NCBI RefSeq assembly: GCF_002356355.1
Contig: NZ_AP018052.1
Location: 2,170,001-2,234,000, forward strand
Direction: 5' to 3'
DNA length: 64,000 nucleotides
From: Thiohalobacter thiocyanaticus
GTDB taxonomy: Bacteria > Pseudomonadota > Gammaproteobacteria > Thiohalobacterales > Thiohalobacteraceae
The notes beneath the pieces were generated by a model. It was not told the DNA's origin. It worked only from the letters and a program-made list of their open reading frames with translations, and searched no databases. Position 1 is the stretch's first letter; each line of letters begins with the position of its first letter. Made by a program: the position numbers and the translations under genes. Of this stretch, positions 42,541 to 51,037 are shown in pieces.

Positions 42541-43434
42541 ATGGAGAAGATGAAGAGCCTTCACAGCGGTCGTCGGGGACCGTATCTGTTGCTGTCCGCC
42601 CTGCTGCTGCTCGGCGGCTGTTCCATGAACCAGCTGGTGGTGCGCTCCTCGATGGGGCTGATGGAGCAGAGCATCAGCGCCATGCACCGCGAGACCGATC
42701 TGGAACTGGCCCGCGCGGCCATGCCCGCCAACCTGAAGATGCTGGAAGGCATGATCGCCGCCGACCCCGGCAATGCCCGGCTGCAGCTGTATGCCGCCGA
42801 GGGCTATTACGGCTACAGCTTCGCCTTCGTCGAACTGAGCGATCCGCAGCGCGCCGCCGGCCTGTATGCGCGTTGCCGCGATTATGGTGCCTCCGCGCTG
42901 CGGCGGACCGGCTTCACGCCCGACATCTTCGACACGCCGCTGCGCGAACTCGAACAGGCCCTGCAGCAGGCCGGTGCCGCCCAGGTTCCGGCCCTGTTCT
43001 GGACCGCCTCCTGCTGGGCCAAACACATCGACCTCAACCGTGACGATCCCCGCAGCATCGCCCGCCTGGGCCGGGCCGCGGCCCTGATGCAGCGCGCACT
43101 GGAACTCGATCCGGACTACTACCACGGCGGCCCGCACCTGTTCTTCGGCGTCTATTACGGCAGCCGTCCGCCCATGCTGGGCGGCGACCCCGAACGCGCG
43201 CAGCAACACTTCAGCGCGGCCCGGGCCGCCAGCGGCGGCCGGATGCTGCTGGGCGAGGTGCTGCAGGCCGAGTTCCTCGACCGCCAGCTCATGGACCGCG
43301 AGGCCTTTCATGCCCGATTGACTGATGTGCTCGACACCGAACCCGCAAGCGATCCTGAACAGCTGGCCTTCGTCAATCAGGTCGCGCGCGAACGCGCACG
43401 CCGGCTGCTGGAGCGTGAAGCCGAATGGTTCTGA
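42541..43434 (+). CDS. tatT: TatT-family TRAP-associated TPR lipoprotein
   Basis: A 297-residue lipoprotein (lipobox LLLLGGC) with helical TPR-like repeats (LELARAAMPANLKMLEGMIA; ARLQLYAAEGYYGYSFAFVE; GGPHLFFGVYYGSRPPMLGG). The TatT family was defined by Treponema pallidum Tp0956, a trimer that pairs with a TRAP substrate-binding protein and has a hydrophobic pore. Its position directly before dctPQM supports this. It begins 15 bases after dapE. Confidence 0.88.
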   Translation: MEKMKSLHSGRRGPYLLLSALLLLGGCSMNQLVVRSSMGLMEQSISAMHRETDLELARAAMPANLKMLEGMIAADPGNARLQLYAAEGYYGYSFAFVELSDPQRAAGLYARCRDYGASALRRTGFTPDIFDTPLRELEQALQQAGAAQVPALFWTASCWAKHIDLNRDDPRSIARLGRAAALMQRALELDPDYYHGGPHLFFGVYYGSRPPMLGGDPERAQQHFSAARAASGGRMLLGEVLQAEFLDRQLMDREAFHARLTDVLDTEPASDPEQLAFVNQVARERARRLLEREAEWF

Positions 43435-43533
43435 TGCCCTGGAAACGAAGTCTGCCGACAAAGGCCTTATCGATGTATTCAGCGAGTCGCATACGCCCAT
43501 ACTATCCTTACCTGATTCGCGCCCCCCTCTGCC

Positions 43534-43640
43534 CGTCATCCCGGCGCAGTGCCTGTGCCGGACGCGATCCGGTACCGGGATCCCGGATCCGGCCGTCGCC
43601 GGGTAACCCACTGGATCCCGGCCTGCGCCGGGATGACGGC
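43534..43640. repeat. REP-like palindrome, family 1, enlarged
   Basis: Left unit CGTCATCCCGGCGCAG, right unit CTGCGCCGGGATGACGG, with an extra GGTACCGGGATCCCGG-type palindromic stretch between, making it longer than the other family 1 copies. It ends 6 bases before the dctP start codon and therefore occupies the ribosome-binding region. Confidence 0.8.
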
Positions 43641-43646
43641 GTATTG

Positions 43647-44690
43647 ATGAAGTTCATGACGGCAACACTTGTGCTGTTTCTGGCAATCACCATCAGCGGT
43701 CCCGTGCAGGCCGCCGACTACACCCTCAAGTTCGCCACCCTGGCCCCGCCCGGCTCGACCTGGATGAACCTGCTGGAGGACTGGGGCCGGGAGATCGAAC
43801 GCCGCAGCGGGGGGCGGCTGGAACTCAAGTTCTACCCCGGCGGCGTGCAGGGCGACGAGCCGGACGTGCTGCGCAAGATCCGCTACCGCCAGCTCGACGG
43901 TGCCGCCTTCACCGGCTACGGCATCGGCAGCATCCATTCGCCGGCGCGGGTGCTGGAGTTCCCGTTCCTGTTCGACAGCTACGAGGAAATCGATCACGTC
44001 CGCAGCGAACTCATGGCGGAGATCGAAACCGGCTTTCGCGACAACGGCTACGAACTGCTGGGCTGGATGGAAGTCGGCTTCGTCTATTTCTTTTCCCAGC
44101 ATCGCATCGAGGATTTCGAGGATCTGAAAAAGCGGCGCATCTGGCTGTGGCAGGGCGACCCGCTCGGTCAGGCCATGTTCGCCGCCGGCGATCTGGCCCC
44201 GGTGCCGCTGTCCATCACCGATGTCTACACCAGCCTGTCCACCGGCCTGATCGACACCGTCTACTGCACGCCGCTCGCGGCCATCGCCCTGCAGTGGCAC
44301 ACCCGGCTCGACTACATGAGCCAGCTGCCCATGGCCAACGGCATCGGCGCCCTGGTGGTGGCAAAACGCTTTTTCGACAAACTGCCCGCGGAGTTGCAGC
44401 AGGTGCTGCGCGAGACCGGCGCGCAGGCAAGCCGCGAGCTCATCCGCGCCACCCGCGCGGACAACGCCACCAGTCTGGAGGTGCTGCGCGAGGAAGGGAT
44501 GGAGTTCGTCATGCCGCCGGAATCGCTGGATCGCGACGCCCTGCTGGAGATGCGCGACCAGGCCGCGGCGCAACTGACCGAGGACAGCTACATCCCGCGC
44601 TCGCTGTATGAGCGGACCCGGGAACTGCTGACCGAGTACCGGTCAACTCCGGCCGAAGGCACCACAACCGCCCACGGCGCCCATGACTGA
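43647..44690 (+). CDS. dctP: TRAP transporter substrate-binding protein (DctP/TatP type)
   Basis: Periplasmic solute-binding protein. Signal peptide MKFMTATLVLFLAITISGPV ends near QAA; LKFATLAPPGSTWMNLLEDW is the mature N-terminus and KKRRIWLWQGDPLGQAMFAA the hinge. Coupling to TatT suggests a hydrophobic or lipid-like ligand, as for Tp0957, rather than C4-dicarboxylates. The ATG at 43647 gives 347 residues; upstream in-frame codons lie within the repeat. No clear Shine-Dalgarno sequence is visible. Confidence 0.9.
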   Translation: MKFMTATLVLFLAITISGPVQAADYTLKFATLAPPGSTWMNLLEDWGREIERRSGGRLELKFYPGGVQGDEPDVLRKIRYRQLDGAAFTGYGIGSIHSPARVLEFPFLFDSYEEIDHVRSELMAEIETGFRDNGYELLGWMEVGFVYFFSQHRIEDFEDLKKRRIWLWQGDPLGQAMFAAGDLAPVPLSITDVYTSLSTGLIDTVYCTPLAAIALQWHTRLDYMSQLPMANGIGALVVAKRFFDKLPAELQQVLRETGAQASRELIRATRADNATSLEVLREEGMEFVMPPESLDRDALLEMRDQAAAQLTEDSYIPRSLYERTRELLTEYRSTPAEGTTTAHGAHD

Positions 44691-45168
44691 AGCCCTGCAG
44701 CGGCTGCGCCGCCTGCTGGTCGGCTTCGAGACCGGCATGGCCGGGCTCAGCCTGCTGCTGCTGGTCCTGCTGACCCTGGGCCAGATCATTGCCCGCAACC
44801 TCTTCGACACCGGCCTGCCGGCGGCCGACAGCCTGACCCGCTATCTGGTCCTCTACATCACTTTCTTCGGCGCCGCCCTGGCCGCCGACGGCGACCGCCA
44901 CATCAAGATCGACGTGGTCTGCGCCTGGCTGGCCAGCCCCTGGCGGTCACGCCTGTTCCGTCCGCTGCAGGCGCTCGGTGCCCTGATCTGCCTGCTGCTG
45001 TTCCAGGCCGCGCTGCGCTTCTGGCGTGACGAATGGCAGTACGCCGCCGATCACGAGCGCTGGCAGGTGCTGCTCAATCTGGTCATTCCGGTGGGCTTCG
45101 GCCTGCTGTGTCTGCATTTTCTGCTCGGCCTGCTGCTGGGCGAGCGCCGCACGGAGCCGCGACTGTGA
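44683..45168 (+). CDS. dctQ: TRAP transporter small membrane subunit
   Basis: Four-helix DctQ-type membrane protein of 161 residues. LLLLVLLTLGQIIARNLFDT, SLTRYLVLYITFFGAALAAD and GDRHIKIDVV are conserved features. It overlaps dctP by 8 bases and dctM by 4, so all three subunits are translated together. Confidence 0.93.
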   Translation: MTEALQRLRRLLVGFETGMAGLSLLLLVLLTLGQIIARNLFDTGLPAADSLTRYLVLYITFFGAALAADGDRHIKIDVVCAWLASPWRSRLFRPLQALGALICLLLFQAALRFWRDEWQYAADHERWQVLLNLVIPVGFGLLCLHFLLGLLLGERRTEPRL

Positions 45169-46430
45169 CACCGGCGGTGATCACCGCACTGGTGCTGCTC
45201 GCGGCCCTGGGACTGCCGCTGTTCGTGGTGCTCGGGGCCGGCGGCCTCTATGCCACCCACCGGATGGAACTGGATCCGGTGGTGCTGATCGTGGAACTGA
45301 ACCGCCTGGCCAGCTCACCCAACCTCACCGCCATCCCCATGTTCACCTTCGCCGGCGTGGCGCTGGCCGCCGGCGGCGCGCCGCAGCGCCTGATCCGGCT
45401 GTTCAATGCCCTGTTCGGCTGGCTGCCCGGCGGGCTGGCGGCGGTCGCACTCACCGCCTGTGCCTTCTTCACCGCCTTCTCCGGCGCCTCGGGCGTGACC
45501 ATCCTGGCACTGGGCGGACTGCTCTATCCCATGCTCAGTTGCCAGGGCTACCGCGAGCGCTTCTGCCTGGGCCTGCTGACTTCCTCCGGCTCGCTGGGCC
45601 TGCTGTTCCCGCCCAGCCTGGCCATCCTGCTCTACGGCATCGTCGCCGGCGTGAACATCGATGAACTCTTCCTGGCCGGCATCGTGCCCGGCACCCTGCT
45701 GCTGGTGATGCTGCTGCTGTACAGCATTTTCATGGGCTGCAAGTGCAGCGTACCGCGCCAGGGCTTCTCCATCCCGGAACTGCTGCGCGCGGTGCGCGCC
45801 GGCGTCTGGGACATCCTGCTGCCGGTGGGCATCGTGGTCGGCATCTTCGGCGGCTATGTCACGGTCAATGAGGCCGCCGCCTGCACCGCCGCCTATGTGC
45901 TGCTGCTCGAGTCCCTGATCTTCCGCAATATCAATCTCACCCGCCAGCTGCTGCCGCTGCTGCGCGATACCAGCCTGCTGGTGGGCAGCATCCTGATCAT
46001 CCTGGCCGCGGCCATGGGACTGACCAATCTGCTCATCGACGCCCAGGTGCCGATGCAGCTGCTGGCCTGGGTGAAGACGCATGTGGATTCGCCGCTGGAG
46101 TTCCTGCTGCTGCTGAACCTGTTCCTGCTGGTCGTGGGCGCGATGATGGATATCTTCTCGGCCATCGTGGTGATCACGCCGCTGATCCTGCCGCTGGCGG
46201 CCCAGTTCGGCATCCACCCGGTGCATCTGGGCATCATCATGCTGGCCAACCTGGAGATCGGCTACAGCACCCCGCCGGTGGGCATCAACCTGTTCATCGC
46301 CAGCCAGCGCTTCGGCAAACCGATCCTGCTGCTGTTCCGCGCCGCCCTGCCCTTTCTCGCCATCATGCTGGTATGGCTGCTGATCGTGACCTACAACCCG
46401 GGGCTGTCGCTATGGTGGCAGAAGGGGTGA
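45165..46430 (+). CDS. dctM: TRAP transporter large permease subunit
   Basis: Large sodium-coupled elevator subunit of 421 residues with about 12 helices. IPMFTFAGVALAAGGAPQRL, FSGASGVTILALGGLLYPML and LEIGYSTPPVGINLFIA are conserved in DctM. The GTG at 45165 shares GTGA with the dctQ stop; the longer frame upstream is dctQ out of frame. Confidence 0.94.
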   Translation: MTPAVITALVLLAALGLPLFVVLGAGGLYATHRMELDPVVLIVELNRLASSPNLTAIPMFTFAGVALAAGGAPQRLIRLFNALFGWLPGGLAAVALTACAFFTAFSGASGVTILALGGLLYPMLSCQGYRERFCLGLLTSSGSLGLLFPPSLAILLYGIVAGVNIDELFLAGIVPGTLLLVMLLLYSIFMGCKCSVPRQGFSIPELLRAVRAGVWDILLPVGIVVGIFGGYVTVNEAAACTAAYVLLLESLIFRNINLTRQLLPLLRDTSLLVGSILIILAAAMGLTNLLIDAQVPMQLLAWVKTHVDSPLEFLLLLNLFLLVVGAMMDIFSAIVVITPLILPLAAQFGIHPVHLGIIMLANLEIGYSTPPVGINLFIASQRFGKPILLLFRAALPFLAIMLVWLLIVTYNPGLSLWWQKG

Positions 46431-46443
46431 TTAATACCACGTG

Positions 46444-46526
46444 CAGGTCGGATTAGCGGCAGCGTAACCCGACAACGCGGCGGCGAGCCGCGTCGGGTTA
46501 CGCCCTGCCGGGCTAACCCGACCTAC
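46444..46526. repeat. palindromic repeat, family 2
   Basis: Left end CAGGTCGGATTAGCG, right end GGGCTAACCCGACCTAC, with the internal TAACCCGAC/GTCGGGTTA pairing. Follows dctM by 14 bases and may end or protect its message. Confidence 0.88.
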
Positions 46527-46665
46527 GATTTTCACGCACAAGCAATAGCAAGAGAATGTCACGGTAATTTTACCTCCAGTCCGGGATATCCCCAGCCACT
46601 GAGCGTTTTTTCCCGTCCCGGCTTCAGGTATCTTGCAACTCAGGAAACCATCGGAAAACGAGCCT

Positions 46666-47025
46666 ATGAAAGCCCTGCTGATCGTGGCCCACGGCAGCCG
46701 CCGCACCGCCTCCAACGACGAAGTCCGGGAACTGACCGCGCGCATCCGCGAGCTGGCCGGCGCGCGCTTCGCTCAGGTCGACTGCGCCTTCCTGGAACTG
46801 GCCGAACCCTCGATCCCGGACGGGATCGAGTGCTGTGTGCAGAACGGCGCCGACGAGGTGGTGGTGCTGCCCTATTTCCTGTCCGCCGGCCGCCATGTCA
46901 TCAGCGACATCCCCGGCGAGGTGGAAGGCAAGCAGCAGCAGTATCCGGACGTGAACATCCACATCGTCCCCTACCTGGGCTCGGCCGAGAGCATCCCCGA
47001 GTTGATGCTGCAGCTGGCGTCCTGA
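46666..47025 (+). CDS. cbiX: small CbiX-type (sirohydrochlorin) chelatase
   Basis: A single-domain class II chelatase of 119 residues (CbiX-S size). LLIVAHGSRRTASNDEVREL has the first metal-binding His and VVVLPYFLSAGRHVISDIPG the second. Such proteins insert cobalt or iron into sirohydrochlorin for B12 or siroheme; the metal cannot be told from sequence. I chose the ATG at 46666 (MKALLIVAHG). No other tetrapyrrole genes are nearby. Confidence 0.88.
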   Translation: MKALLIVAHGSRRTASNDEVRELTARIRELAGARFAQVDCAFLELAEPSIPDGIECCVQNGADEVVVLPYFLSAGRHVISDIPGEVEGKQQQYPDVNIHIVPYLGSAESIPELMLQLAS

Positions 47026-47089
47026 GCGTTCAGGCCTGGTGCTGTAAACGCCAAGAACGCAAAGGCGCCATCATCCTCCGCAACAGAGC

Positions 47090-47161
47090 CGTCATCCCGG
47101 CGAAGGCCGGGATCCAGTGACCACGGCGGTATCTGGATCCCCGCCTTCGCGGGGATGACGG
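47090..47161. repeat. REP-like palindrome, family 1
   Basis: CGTCATCCCGGCGAAGGCCGG at the left (first 20 bases conserved) faces CCTTCGCGGGGATGACGG at the right. Just before it, 47046-47070 has an AACGCCAAGAACGCAAAGGC stretch of another dispersed motif type. Confidence 0.85.
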
Positions 47162-47224
47162 TAGAGGTTAGGGCAACCGGAATTTATGCAATGATCGGAT
47201 TAATACCGTCCAGACACGAGTAAC

Positions 47225-48004
47225 CTACCGGTCGAAATAGCCGAACACGTCCTTGAGAATCTCCGTGGTCCGCGCCACCGGCTGTTCGCGGATGCGCTTC
47301 TCCTCTTCCGCCAGCTTCAGGAACAGGCCGTCCAGCGTCCGGTTGGTGACATAGGCATCCAGATCGAGGGTGTCCTCGGCCACGAAGGATTCCAGGAAGC
47401 CGGCGCGGGAGACGAACTGCTTGTAGCGCGAGGTCACCCCGACCCGGTCCATGTTCTCGCTCACGATCGGGCGGATCACCTCGGCCAGCTGCGCCGATGA
47501 ATGCTGCTGGAAATAACGGGTGGCGGCATCGTCCCCGCCCTGGACGATACCGCGCGCGTCGCTGACCGACATGCCCTTGATGGTGTCGATCAGGATGTCC
47601 GTCGTCTGCGGGACGGCCTGTTCGGCGGCACGGTTCATCGACTCGATGAAGGCATCCGCGTAGCGGTCCTGCCCCAGCCGGCGCAGCAGCGACTCGGCCG
47701 TCTGCAGTTCCTGCGGCAGCGGAATCCGCACCGCCCGGTCCTGCAGGAAACCGCCCTGCCGGCCGAGCGTGTCCACGGCCCGTCGGACCCCGACCTGCAG
47801 CGCATCCAGCACGGCCTGAGTCATGGCCCCGGCATCCGGCGCCCCGGCGGCGGATTCCACCGCCGTTTCCGTCCCCGCATCCTGTCCGCCGCCGCCCAGC
47901 ACGCCCTTGAGCATGTCCTGCCAGCCGGCCTGCGCCGGGGCAAGCGTCAGCCCCAGCACCGCGGCCAGCAGGCCGGCACGGCGGGGCATCGAATTGACAC
48001 TCAT
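47225..48004 (-). CDS. exported DUF4197 protein
   Basis: A 259-residue protein with a signal peptide (LLAAVLGLTLAPAQA) and an all-helical domain. GVRRAVDTLGRQGGFLQDRA, VRIPLPQELQTAESLLRRLG and TNRTLDGLFLKLAEEEKRIR match the DUF4197 family, which has no assigned function. A Gly/Asp/Ala-rich segment (residues ~35-60) links the two parts. Monocistronic and convergent with cbiX. Confidence 0.88.
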   Translation of the reverse strand: MSVNSMPRRAGLLAAVLGLTLAPAQAGWQDMLKGVLGGGGQDAGTETAVESAAGAPDAGAMTQAVLDALQVGVRRAVDTLGRQGGFLQDRAVRIPLPQELQTAESLLRRLGQDRYADAFIESMNRAAEQAVPQTTDILIDTIKGMSVSDARGIVQGGDDAATRYFQQHSSAQLAEVIRPIVSENMDRVGVTSRYKQFVSRAGFLESFVAEDTLDLDAYVTNRTLDGLFLKLAEEEKRIREQPVARTTEILKDVFGYFDR

Positions 48005-48152
48005 GGCTTCCCTCCCGATCTGTCTGCAGTCATGACCGCAAGCCTAGCCCAGATCTCACCGCCGGGACAGCGCCGGCAACCGACCTCGCCTTGTCCGGGG
48101 CAGGCGCGGTATAATCCCGCCAGCCTCCTTCCGACGCCGCTGTTTCCTGCTC

Positions 48153-48647
48153 ATGACCGATACCCCCTTCTGGCACCGCAAATCCCTCGACGAAATGACC
48201 CGCGCAGAATGGGAATCCCTCTGCGACGGCTGCGGCCTGTGCTGCCTGATCAAGTTCGAGGACATCGACACCGGCGAGTTGATCTACTCCAACATCGTCT
48301 GCCGTCACTTCGACGACCAGACCTCGCTGTGCCAGTGTTATGCAACGCGCTCGCAGAAGGTGCCGGACTGCTGGACCCTCACCCCGGAGAACATCCACGA
48401 ACTGACCTGGCTGCCCGAGACCTGCGCCTACCGCCTGCTGCGCGACGGCGAAGACCTGGCCTGGTGGCACCCGCTGGTCTCGGGCGACCCGAATAGCGTG
48501 CATGAGGCCGGCATCGGCATCCGTCACAACTGCGTCAGTGAAGAGCATGTGCATGTCGACGACTGGCAGACCTTCTTCGATGAGATGACCGCCGAGGAAG
48601 AGGAAGACACCCCGGATCAGCCGGACGCCTCGCACGGCCGCGCATGA
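48153..48647 (+). CDS. ycgN: YcgN-family cysteine-cluster protein (UPF0260)
   Basis: A 164-residue cytoplasmic protein with a YkgJ-type CxxCxxC-like cluster (CDGCGLCC) followed by CRHFD, LCQCYATR and PDCW cysteines, which probably bind a metal or Fe-S centre. KSLDEMTRAEWESLCDGCG is the family start. Function is not established. It overlaps cmoA by 4 bases. Confidence 0.92.
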   Translation: MTDTPFWHRKSLDEMTRAEWESLCDGCGLCCLIKFEDIDTGELIYSNIVCRHFDDQTSLCQCYATRSQKVPDCWTLTPENIHELTWLPETCAYRLLRDGEDLAWWHPLVSGDPNSVHEAGIGIRHNCVSEEHVHVDDWQTFFDEMTAEEEEDTPDQPDASHGRA

Positions 48648-49396
48648 GCGAGGAGCGGGACAGCCTGTTCGCCGGCGAGCAGACCATGATCGTCGATTTC
48701 GCCTTCGACGCGCGTGTGGCTGCTGTCTTCCCCGACATGATCCGCCGCTCAGTGCCGGGCTACAGCGAGATCGTCAGCCTGACCGGGCTGTTCGGGCAGC
48801 GTTACGCCACGCCCGGTTCCAACATCTATGACCTCGGCTGCTCCCTGGGCGCCACCACCCTGTCCCTGCGCCGGCAGATCCCGCATGCCGACTGCCGCAT
48901 CATCAGCGTGGACAACGCCGAGGCCATGGCCGGGCAGTGCCGCGCCCACGTCGAGGCCGATCCCGGCACGGTACCGGTGGAGGTGCGCTGCGCCGACATC
49001 CGCGAGGTGGCGATCGAGAACGCCTCGCTGGTGGTACTGAACTTCACCCTCCAGTTCCTGCCGCCGGACGAGCGCCTGCCGCTGCTGGAGCGCATTCACG
49101 CCGGGCTGCGCGACAATGGGGTGCTGGTGGTGTCGGAGAAGCTCGACTTCGCCAATGATCTCAGCCAGGCCTTCCATACCGACCTGCACCTGGCCTTCAA
49201 GCGCGCCAACGGCTACTCGGAGCTGGAGATCAGCCGCAAGCGCAGCGCGCTGGAACGGGTGCTGGTGCCGGACACCCTGGAACAGCACCGCGAGCGGCTG
49301 CAGTGGGCGGGCTTTCGCTGGATCGAGCCCTGGTACCAGTGCTTCAATTTCGCCTCGCTGGTGGCCTTCAAGCAGCGACCGGATCTGGCTGAATGA
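48644..49396 (+). CDS. cmoA: carboxy-SAM synthase
   Basis: Makes carboxy-S-adenosylmethionine from SAM and prephenate for wobble-uridine modification of tRNA. YDLGCSLGATTLSL is the SAM motif, SVDNAEAMAGQCRAH and LNFTLQFLPPDER follow, and HLAFKRANGYSELEISRKR is diagnostic of CmoA. Length 250 is normal. Its partner cmoB lies 356 bases downstream beyond repeats. Confidence 0.96.
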   Translation: MSEERDSLFAGEQTMIVDFAFDARVAAVFPDMIRRSVPGYSEIVSLTGLFGQRYATPGSNIYDLGCSLGATTLSLRRQIPHADCRIISVDNAEAMAGQCRAHVEADPGTVPVEVRCADIREVAIENASLVVLNFTLQFLPPDERLPLLERIHAGLRDNGVLVVSEKLDFANDLSQAFHTDLHLAFKRANGYSELEISRKRSALERVLVPDTLEQHRERLQWAGFRWIEPWYQCFNFASLVAFKQRPDLAE

Positions 49397-49752
49397 ATCG
49401 ATGGCCACGGAACACACGGAAAGCACGGACGTGCCACATAAGACATTCGCAGGTCGGGTTAGCCCAAAGGGCGTAACCCGACGCTGTGGGCTGTCACATC
49501 AATCACATTTAGTCTATCTGCCTCCTGTCGGGTTACCCTACGCTAACCCGACCTACAAATCTGATTGCCTTCAAACAGCGGCCGGATCCGGGTGAATGAA
49601 TGGTGACGATTAACACACCAACGATGAATTCAGCAGAACCAGGCCAAACCTGATCCATCTCCGTTAAATAAATCCGTCATCCCGGCGCAGGCCGGGATGA
49701 CGGATGTGGCTTGATCAGCGTTTCCAGAGTCATTTCGTATATTTCCGTGACG
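49397..49752. repeat. gap between cmoA and cmoB built of nested repeats
   Basis: No gene. It starts with family 3 units (CACGGAACACACGGAAAGCA at ~49411), then a full family 2 palindrome (49450-49556, arms CAGGTCGGGTTAGCC and CGCTAACCCGACCTAC), then a single family 1 hairpin (49674-49702, CGTCATCCCGGCGCAGGCCG onward), and ends with TCGTATATTTCCGTG, an inverted family 3 remnant, 6 bases before the cmoB start. I saw no clear ribosome-binding site for cmoB. Confidence 0.85.
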
Positions 49753-50754
49753 ATGAACCAAGCATCCTTCAAGCTCGATCTTGCAGAATTGACCGCCGCC
49801 CTGCAGGACACCCCGCTGGCGGGCTGGGCCGAAGCGCTGCCGCAGACACTCGCCCCGCGCCTGGCGCCGGACAGCCACGGCGACCTGCCGGCCTGGCAGG
49901 CAGCCATCGCCGCCCTGCCCGACATCCGCGCCCGGCAGGTCGATCTGAACGCCCCCACCATCCGCATCGGCGCGGCGGACGAGATCGACGCCGCCACCCG
50001 GGAACGCATCGAGACCGCCTTGCGGCAACTGCACCCCTGGCGCAAGGGTCCGTTCGACATCTTCGGTCTCCACCTCGACACCGAATGGCGCTCGGACTGG
50101 AAATGGGACCGCATCGCGCCGCATCTCGCCCCGCTGGCCGGACGCCGGGTACTGGACGTGGGCAGCGGCAACGGCTACTTCGCCCTGCGCATGGCCGGCG
50201 CCGGCGCGGCGCTGGTGGTGGCCATCGATCCCATGCGGCTGTTCCTGATGCAGTTCGAGGCCCTGCGCCGGTTTTACGATACGGGCCGGGCCTTTGTGCT
50301 GCCGCTCGGCATCGAGGACTTCCCCGAGCGCAGCGAGACCTTCGACACCGTCTTCTCCATGGGCGTGCTCTATCACCGCCGTTCGCCGCTGGATCATCTA
50401 ATCCAGCTGCGCGAAGCCCTGCGCCCCGGCGGCGAACTGGTGCTGGAGACCCTGGTCATCCCCGGCGGCGCCGGCCGGGTGCTGGTTCCGGACGGGCGCT
50501 ATGCGCGCATGCGCAATGTGTGGTTCATCCCCACGGTGGCGGAACTGGAACGCTGGCTGGCCCGCTGCGGCCTGCGCGACATCCGCTGCGTCGACGAGGG
50601 CCCGACCACTGTCGAGGAACAGCGCAGCACCGACTGGATGCGCTTCGAGTCCCTGGCCCAGAGCCTGGACCCGGCCGACCCGACCCGCACCGTCGAGGGC
50701 CACCCCGCGTCGCGGCGGGCGGTGCTGCTCGCGCGGCGGCCCGGAGCAGCTTAA
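49753..50754 (+). CDS. cmoB: tRNA U34 carboxymethyltransferase
   Basis: Transfers the carboxymethyl group of carboxy-SAM to 5-hydroxyuridine 34, giving cmo5U. The SAM domain motif VLDVGSGNGYFALRMAG, the segment GVLYHRRSPLDHLIQLREAL and LVLETLVIPG are typical, as is EWRSDWKWDRIAPHL. The ATG at 49753 (MNQASFKLDL) gives 333 residues; a longer frame begins inside the repeats. It is flanked by family 3 repeats on both sides. Confidence 0.95.
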   Translation: MNQASFKLDLAELTAALQDTPLAGWAEALPQTLAPRLAPDSHGDLPAWQAAIAALPDIRARQVDLNAPTIRIGAADEIDAATRERIETALRQLHPWRKGPFDIFGLHLDTEWRSDWKWDRIAPHLAPLAGRRVLDVGSGNGYFALRMAGAGAALVVAIDPMRLFLMQFEALRRFYDTGRAFVLPLGIEDFPERSETFDTVFSMGVLYHRRSPLDHLIQLREALRPGGELVLETLVIPGGAGRVLVPDGRYARMRNVWFIPTVAELERWLARCGLRDIRCVDEGPTTVEEQRSTDWMRFESLAQSLDPADPTRTVEGHPASRRAVLLARRPGAA

Positions 50755-50974
50755 GAGCGCCACGGAATACACGGAAGGCACGGAAATATTAAAGAATCAA
50801 GAAAACTCTGATTTTTGTCCTTCCCGTCATTCCCGCGAAGGCGGGAATCCATTGACCGCGATGGCTTCTGGATTCCCGCCTTCGCGGGAATGACGGACAA
50901 TTAGTCAAGTGGAGCCTCTATGAAATTTTTTATTCGTATTTTTCCGTGCTTTCCGTGTATTCCGTGGCGCTCTT
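50753..50974. repeat. nested inverted-repeat element after cmoB
   Basis: Outer arms of 34 bases with one mismatch (AAGAGCGCCACGGAATACAC at 50753; its inverted copy ends at 50974) enclose a complete family 1 palindrome at 50825-50896 (CGTCATTCCCGCGAAGGCGG to GCGGGAATGACGG). The left arm overlaps the last base pairs of the cmoB stop codon. A (GATCTT) tandem run follows at about 50970-50991. Confidence 0.88.
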
Positions 50975-51037
50975 GATCTTGATCTTGATCTTCACAACCA
51001 TGACCCGCGCCCGCGTTTATGGGACAATTCCCCCCGC

